From Campylobacter estrildidarum (lineage in GTDB: Bacteria > Campylobacterota > Campylobacteria > Campylobacterales > Campylobacteraceae): a stretch of DNA of 64,000 nt. The notes beneath the pieces are model-generated. The model had not been told where the DNA came from. It saw nothing but the letters and a program-made list of their open reading frames with translations, and made no database searches. Of this stretch, positions 59,666-64,000 are shown piece by piece. The stretch's first letter is position 1. Each line of letters starts with the position of its first letter. The DNA lies in NCBI RefSeq assembly GCF_005406205.1, contig NZ_NXLZ01000009.1, positions 1-64,000 of the forward strand, read 5' to 3'. Both the position numbers and the translations under genes were made by a program.

Positions 59666-61731
59666 TTTTCGCTTATAAATTCATAAATTCTTCTTATCTT
59701 TCTAAGCATTAAAATCCTAAAGTCGATCATCATTTTTTTATATTGCTTGGAAAAATAATCTTTCTGCATTTTTAACATTATATCTAAACAAAGTTCAATT
59801 TCGCATAATTTTTTTGTTTTTGGATGAATATATCTTGGATATTGTATCAAAACACCTGCAACAAGTTCTTCTAAGGTCAATTTTCTCGTTCTTCTTAAAC
59901 ATTTTTGCCTATCTTGTGTCAAACCCCAACCCGCATAAAAAGGCATTCCATAAGTAAAAACTTTTTTAGAACGCAAAAGTGCATCAAATCCAGAAGTTGA
60001 AGTGATAGTATGTACTTCATCACAAATTTTTATTGCACTATCTATACTGCAATCTTTTATAATCTCATCACAATACTTTAAAATAATTTTTTCATCTTTT
60101 AAACCTATGCGATTTCCACTTAATACATCAGGATGTGGCTTAAAAACGATAAAAGCATTTTGATTTTTTAATCTTACTTCTTTAATTAAATCTAAAGTAG
60201 ATAATCCAAAACCACCTAAAATCATCGATGCATCATCTTCAACTTGCGCAGGAATAAGAATAATTTTTTGTCCTTCTTTAGCGTTAATTTCGATATCTTG
60301 ATGTTTAATGCCATTATATTTTGAAAATTTATTTTCTTTTAGAATTTTAATGATATTCTTTGATCTTGATAAAATTTGCTCGTCAAAAATCTCATTTTGT
60401 AAGATATTTTCTAAGCGACTTTCTTGGTTTGGATCAATATAAAGTCCTTTATCATCAACGATTAAAGAATAAGGACGCGTAAGATCAGAACCCAAAGAAA
60501 TCGAACGGATAAAACCATCTTCCACTAAAGAAATTTTTGGGATAAAGCTGGTTAAATTTTCATCTTGTGCTTTTTTTATAAGAATGTTTTTAAGTTCATT
60601 AAAATTTACTCTTTTACCCCAAATAAAAAACTTATCACTTTTTCTTAATTTATATTTATTTAAAGCTTTTAAAGAGTTTAAAAAGATTATTTCATTATCT
60701 TTGGCTTTAAAAAAAGGTTTCATAAAATACCTTTTCCAAAGAGTAAATCCTAGCATAAAAAGTCTATTGGAATTTTCTTGTTCTATATTTTTGTATTTTG
60801 CTAAAGTTTTAACAGTATCAAAAATATCGCTTTTTTGGTTTAAATAAGGATTAAAATACTGACTATAAAGCATATAAGCTATATAAAATACCTCTTCAAG
60901 AGTTCTTTTTTTAAGCCTTCTTAAACATTTGTGCTTATCTTTTGTTAAACCCCAACCTGCATAAAAAGGCATACCATAACAAATACACTCACAACCCATA
61001 ATCAAAGCTTCAAAGCCCATTCCAGAAGTTTTAGTATAAACTTTATTAAAATGTTTTAATAAAGCTATGGGATTAAAGTTCTCACTTATAATCTTGCATT
61101 CTTTAGGCAGGGAATATACATCAAAATCACTTTGTTTTTTCCCACTTAACACATCGGGATGAATTTTGATATAAATTTTACTATTTGGATTTTCTTTTAT
61201 AGCATCTTTTATCATTTCACTGGTGCTAAAATTCTGCACTAAGCCATATTGTAAAGATGCATCATTTGCGGTTTGAGTGATGATTAAAACACGATTTTCA
61301 TCTTTTAAAAAATAATCATTTGGAATATCTAAATTATTATTGTATTTGCTAATTTTATATTTTTTTATAAGCTCTATGGCTTTTTTAGCCTTATCTAATT
61401 CTTCTTGATTTGACTCATAAGCGTTTAAAAGATTTTCGAGTTTAGAAGGTTTTGTAGCATCATAATAAATCCCGATATCATCACAAACTAGGCTAAAACT
61501 AGGTGCATTTTCAATGCCCAAATTTAAAGACCTTATAAAACCATCTTCTAAAAGCATAAATTTTGCCTTATGTTTTTGGGCTAATTTTTGAGCTTTTAAA
61601 CCAGATCTTTTACGTCCCCAACCTACAAAAATATCTTGCTTTTTACATTTTGAAAAAATATTAAAAAATAAAATGGAATAAAAATTTTTAACATTGGTAA
61701 TTAATTTTTTTGAAATACTATAAAATTTCAT
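59644..61731 (-). CDS. kpsC: Capsule beta-Kdo transferase KpsC
   Basis: 695 residues with two homologous glycosyltransferase halves (about 1-300 and 355-640). Each repeats the pattern LxEDGFIRS, SLxxDDxGxYxD, KIHPDVLSGK or FKPHPDVLSGN, and TYGMPFYAGWGLTxD-KCLRR. KpsC alternates beta-2,4 and beta-2,7 Kdo linkages to build the poly-Kdo linker of the capsule anchor. No strong ribosome binding site precedes the ATG at 61731; it follows the GT8-type gene by 15 bases. Confidence 0.94.
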   Translation of the reverse strand: MKFYSISKKLITNVKNFYSILFFNIFSKCKKQDIFVGWGRKRSGLKAQKLAQKHKAKFMLLEDGFIRSLNLGIENAPSFSLVCDDIGIYYDATKPSKLENLLNAYESNQEELDKAKKAIELIKKYKISKYNNNLDIPNDYFLKDENRVLIITQTANDASLQYGLVQNFSTSEMIKDAIKENPNSKIYIKIHPDVLSGKKQSDFDVYSLPKECKIISENFNPIALLKHFNKVYTKTSGMGFEALIMGCECICYGMPFYAGWGLTKDKHKCLRRLKKRTLEEVFYIAYMLYSQYFNPYLNQKSDIFDTVKTLAKYKNIEQENSNRLFMLGFTLWKRYFMKPFFKAKDNEIIFLNSLKALNKYKLRKSDKFFIWGKRVNFNELKNILIKKAQDENLTSFIPKISLVEDGFIRSISLGSDLTRPYSLIVDDKGLYIDPNQESRLENILQNEIFDEQILSRSKNIIKILKENKFSKYNGIKHQDIEINAKEGQKIILIPAQVEDDASMILGGFGLSTLDLIKEVRLKNQNAFIVFKPHPDVLSGNRIGLKDEKIILKYCDEIIKDCSIDSAIKICDEVHTITSTSGFDALLRSKKVFTYGMPFYAGWGLTQDRQKCLRRTRKLTLEELVAGVLIQYPRYIHPKTKKLCEIELCLDIMLKMQKDYFSKQYKKMMIDFRILMLRKIRRIYEFISEKWNLIKK

Positions 61732-61746
61732 ACATTTTCACAACAA

Positions 61747-63270
61747 TTAGCTTAAACAACTGTCATTCTTAAAATTTTTCCTTAGTTTTCTAATCTTAAA
61801 CCATAAACTTAAATATCCACCCTTATACCAATTCCTATGAGCCTGTAAAATAATTTTTCCTAATTCATATTCAAAACACTTATATTTAATTTTACAATCA
61901 TTACCACCTTGGTCGCAAAAACAACGATGAAAAAATCTTAAAACAATAACAATAATAGGTAAGAAGATAATAAAAAAAATATTATTTTTATATAAAATAG
62001 TCATTTTGCCTAATTTATACGAAAAGGTATTATAAAATTTTCTTTCATCTTCCTTATTTATATATATTTGCAAATCATTTCTAATTTTTTCACATTCTTG
62101 TTTGTTTAAGGAATTTTGTATTTGCAAATCATTTCTAATTTTTTCACATTCTTGTTTGTTTAATTCTATTAAACTAGAATTTTGCATTAACCAATCTTTC
62201 ATCTCTTTGAATCTTGTCGCTAAAGAATTGGCATAGTTATCTAAAGATTTTTTTTGTATATCTCTCTTTAAATTATTAAAATCTTCGATAAAAAAAGGGG
62301 TATTTAAAGCTAAACTCCACCATTCTTCATAATATGGATAGTATATAGGATAAGCATTGACGTCTAAGGACATATTTTTATATACATAATGATTATTATA
62401 TGGTGATAACCATGGTTTATATACATAATGACAAAAATGAACAATTTTTACATCTTCCATAATTTGTTCTAATTCTTGTTTTGAAAAATTCCATACAGGT
62501 GTAATGCTTTCATCGGAAAAAGTATTTTCCAAACCTAATAAATTTCTAGTAAAAACTCCTAAAATCAAATTAAATTTATTTGAAATTATTTGTATTTTTG
62601 GAGCACATACCAAAGGAAATACATCAATAAAACCTTCTAAATGATAATTTTCTAAATAATATTGGCATTTCTCCGTAATTCTTTCTTCTCTCCACTTATC
62701 AAGATTAATTAACATAACTTCATTATTTATATAATATTTTGCATTTGAAAATACTAAATCATCAAGTCCATTTTTAGATTTTGCTTTCCTTATAAAATTA
62801 TCAAAATTATAACAATCTAATGCAGCTGCAATTAAATTATCTTTTAAATCGTATGCGAATAATTCTCTTATATCTGATACACACATTAAATCTACGCCCA
62901 AAAATAAACATTTATCTAAATTTTTAAGTAAATCTGGGGATTTTAATTTATAAAACATTGCTGGATTTTGACACCAAAAAGGATAAGAAAAATTATCAAA
63001 TTCTTGGTTATTCATTGGATAAATTAAAATTTTACACGGATAAAAAGTAGACAATTTACTAACTAATTTTTGCAATTTGAAAGTATCTTCATTTTCTTTT
63101 TCTGTGAAAATATGAAAACAGTATCCCTCATTTAAATCTTGCATAAATTTTTGATTTGTTTTATATTGCAAAAATGAATTATTAATATTAGTAGATTTAA
63201 TTATGCTATGAATCAATACAGAAGCATATTTTAAATATTCAGAACTAGAACCAATACAAATATCTAACAT
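61747..63270 (-). CDS. GT8-type capsule glycosyltransferase
   Basis: 507 residues from ATG at 63270 (AAAGG eight bases upstream; a TTG at 63285 overlaps the preceding stop and the ribosome binding site). The N-terminal 280 residues look like family GT8: DICIGSSSEYLKYASVLIHSI, a metal-site variant FLGVDLMCVS and NEVMLINLDKWREE. A helical region follows with a tandem repeat of KQECEKIRNDLQI, one membrane-type helix (about 435-455), and a tail with YxLGK motifs (FSYKLGKMT and FEYELGKII...WYKGGYLSLW), a pattern seen in capsule-locus transferases. First variable-region gene beside kpsC; acceptor and sugar unknown. Confidence 0.78.
   Translation of the reverse strand: MLDICIGSSSEYLKYASVLIHSIIKSTNINNSFLQYKTNQKFMQDLNEGYCFHIFTEKENEDTFKLQKLVSKLSTFYPCKILIYPMNNQEFDNFSYPFWCQNPAMFYKLKSPDLLKNLDKCLFLGVDLMCVSDIRELFAYDLKDNLIAAALDCYNFDNFIRKAKSKNGLDDLVFSNAKYYINNEVMLINLDKWREERITEKCQYYLENYHLEGFIDVFPLVCAPKIQIISNKFNLILGVFTRNLLGLENTFSDESITPVWNFSKQELEQIMEDVKIVHFCHYVYKPWLSPYNNHYVYKNMSLDVNAYPIYYPYYEEWWSLALNTPFFIEDFNNLKRDIQKKSLDNYANSLATRFKEMKDWLMQNSSLIELNKQECEKIRNDLQIQNSLNKQECEKIRNDLQIYINKEDERKFYNTFSYKLGKMTILYKNNIFFIIFLPIIVIVLRFFHRCFCDQGGNDCKIKYKCFEYELGKIILQAHRNWYKGGYLSLWFKIRKLRKNFKNDSCLS
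62065..62163. repeat. Tandem 45-bp repeat, 54-bp period, in the GT8-type gene
   Basis: Bases 62065-62109 recur exactly at 62119-62163. It encodes two copies of LNKQECEKIRNDLQI, 18 residues apart, in a helical linker. Copy number changes would keep the frame because the period is 18 codons. Confidence 0.92.
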
Positions 63271-63281
63271 AAAAAAACCTT

Positions 63282-64000
63282 TCAAAAACTAATAATTTCT
63301 ATATTTCTGTTAATATTGTTCTTAATATCTTTTTGTATCTCATCATTATAAATACCGGCATTTAAAATCACCAAAGAATCGTCTTGATCTTTTAAAATTT
63401 TTGGAGATTTGACCTTAAATTTTGTTCCATAAAGTCTCTTTTCTTGTTTATTTGGATTATTGTCTAAAATATTTATGATTTTATCGATTTTTAAGCCATT
63501 GTAAATTAGATATTGGCTAAACAAGTGTGCGCCAAAAAGATAAATTTTCTTATTGGTATTTTCTAAAATTTGATTCAAGTTAAAAATTTTTTCCTGATAA
63601 TACTTTTTCATATCTAAAAATAATTTTTTATTCTCATCATATTCATTTTTTAAAATAGCCCCTAAAGAATCAATGGTTTCATCTTTGCAAACATAGTAAA
63701 AAATACTATGTTCTTTGAAATATTGTTTTTCGAAAATTTTAAATTGATGTTTTTGAAGTAAAAATTCTAAAACGCTTTCGGTTAAAAAAATGGTATGTTC
63801 AAAATTAAGACAATTAGTAAATTTATTTTCAAGCCATTTTTTCATATTTGGAAAAGAAAATATCATTCTACCCCCCCCCATCAAAACTGATGAAATTTCC
63901 TCTAAGAATTCATGGGGATTATAAATATGTTCAAAAGTATGACTATGAACAATAGTATCAAAATATTGATCATTAAAAATTTCTTTATGAAAAAATCCAT
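63282..64000 (-). CDS. SAM-dependent methyltransferase, 5' end outside the window
   Basis: 238 residues visible; the frame runs through the G9 tract to the window edge and the N-terminus is missing. A downstream TTG at 63884 is not the true start: the sequence before it continues the family in frame (FDTIVHSHTFEHIYNP then FLEEISSVLMGGGRMIFSF), the post-motif region of class I methyltransferases. The C-terminal domain resembles the C-methyltransferase C-terminal type with a nucleotide-binding-like LFGAHLFSQYLIYNG. In capsule loci such enzymes methylate NDP-sugars (heptose modification is one option). Overlaps the GT8-type gene region by its stop. Confidence 0.82.
   Translation of the reverse strand, partial: GFFHKEIFNDQYFDTIVHSHTFEHIYNPHEFLEEISSVLMGGGRMIFSFPNMKKWLENKFTNCLNFEHTIFLTESVLEFLLQKHQFKIFEKQYFKEHSIFYYVCKDETIDSLGAILKNEYDENKKLFLDMKKYYQEKIFNLNQILENTNKKIYLFGAHLFSQYLIYNGLKIDKIINILDNNPNKQEKRLYGTKFKVKSPKILKDQDDSLVILNAGIYNDEIQKDIKNNINRNIEIISF
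63871..63879 (-). repeat. Poly-G9 contingency tract in the capsule methyltransferase
   Basis: Nine C on the plus strand, coding MGGG inside the methyltransferase frame (ON as read). Slippage would truncate the protein after motif region VLMGGG. Confidence 0.93.

Overview
The window is AT-rich (roughly 30% GC by eye) and carries a gene order typical of thermotolerant Campylobacter: tandem flagellins, the Nrf nitrite reductase, an aminodeoxyfutalosine (menaquinone) enzyme, an ANNVKFAPAYAKAA-type tmRNA tag and the kps end of a capsule locus. The order follows, from memory, about Cj1338 to Cj1415 of C. jejuni NCTC 11168. FlaA, GapA and other proteins look clearly diverged from C. jejuni (recalled GapA about 85% identical), so this is more likely a close relative than C. 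jejuni itself. C. hepaticus or a similar reduced-genome species is a guess from the missing iron genes.

Layout. 1-3304: flaB (3' end cut by the window) and flaA on the minus strand, with a sigma54 promoter before flaB, a sigma28 promoter before flaA and a terminator between them. 3436-12884: one long, tightly packed minus-strand run: Maf/DUF115 glycosylation-type protein, a DUF2920 hydrolase with a G9 phase-variation tract, ctsG, tsaD, pgp1, dxr, cdsA, a small charged protein and an NFACT/RqcH-like protein. 12946-14519: mobA-pldA (+). 14525-17648: tRNA-Ser, a PepSY membrane protein behind a DccR-type box, then nrfA and nrfH (-). 17859-23073: ppk, tmRNA (-), a small helical protein (-), ruvB, an AI-2E family permease. 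23103-31691: fumC and glmS (-), mqnE, a purine permease and phosphoribosyltransferase (+), rdgB (-), a cmeG-like MFS exporter (+). 31681-37778: lipoprotein, DsbC-like protein, selB, selA (-) and a four-cluster ferredoxin (+); this block appears inverted relative to NCTC 11168. 38124-39613: fldA and two small proteins (-).

39830-46404 holds the most interesting locus: a YheO-type regulator faces a plus-strand cluster of RidA, a DcuC-like dicarboxylate transporter, a MetC-like PLP lyase, an aspartase/fumarase-superfamily lyase and an MmgE/PrpD protein. A 30-bp near-perfect palindrome lies in the shared promoter region. The transporter is frameshifted at a C7 run and metC has a single amber codon, while the other members are intact. 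I propose a catabolic route for an N- or S-linked dicarboxylate that would release fumarate, now partly broken or switched off.

46438-55513: an orphan hydrogenase small subunit, fabI, tpiA-pgk-gapA (-), nadD-rsfS (+), a DUF1090 protein and a phosphohexomutase (-), fliL-acpS (+). 55517-64000 is a minus-strand run: membrane protein, cytochrome P450, alpha/beta hydrolase, kpsS, kpsC, then two genes of the variable capsule region (GT8-type transferase and a methyltransferase with an in-frame G9 tract running off the window end).

Compared with the remembered NCTC 11168 order, ceuBCDE, katA-Cj1386, feoAB, Cj1365c and Cj1371-1373 are missing from their expected places. Most of these are iron or oxidative-stress genes, which suggests niche-driven gene loss.
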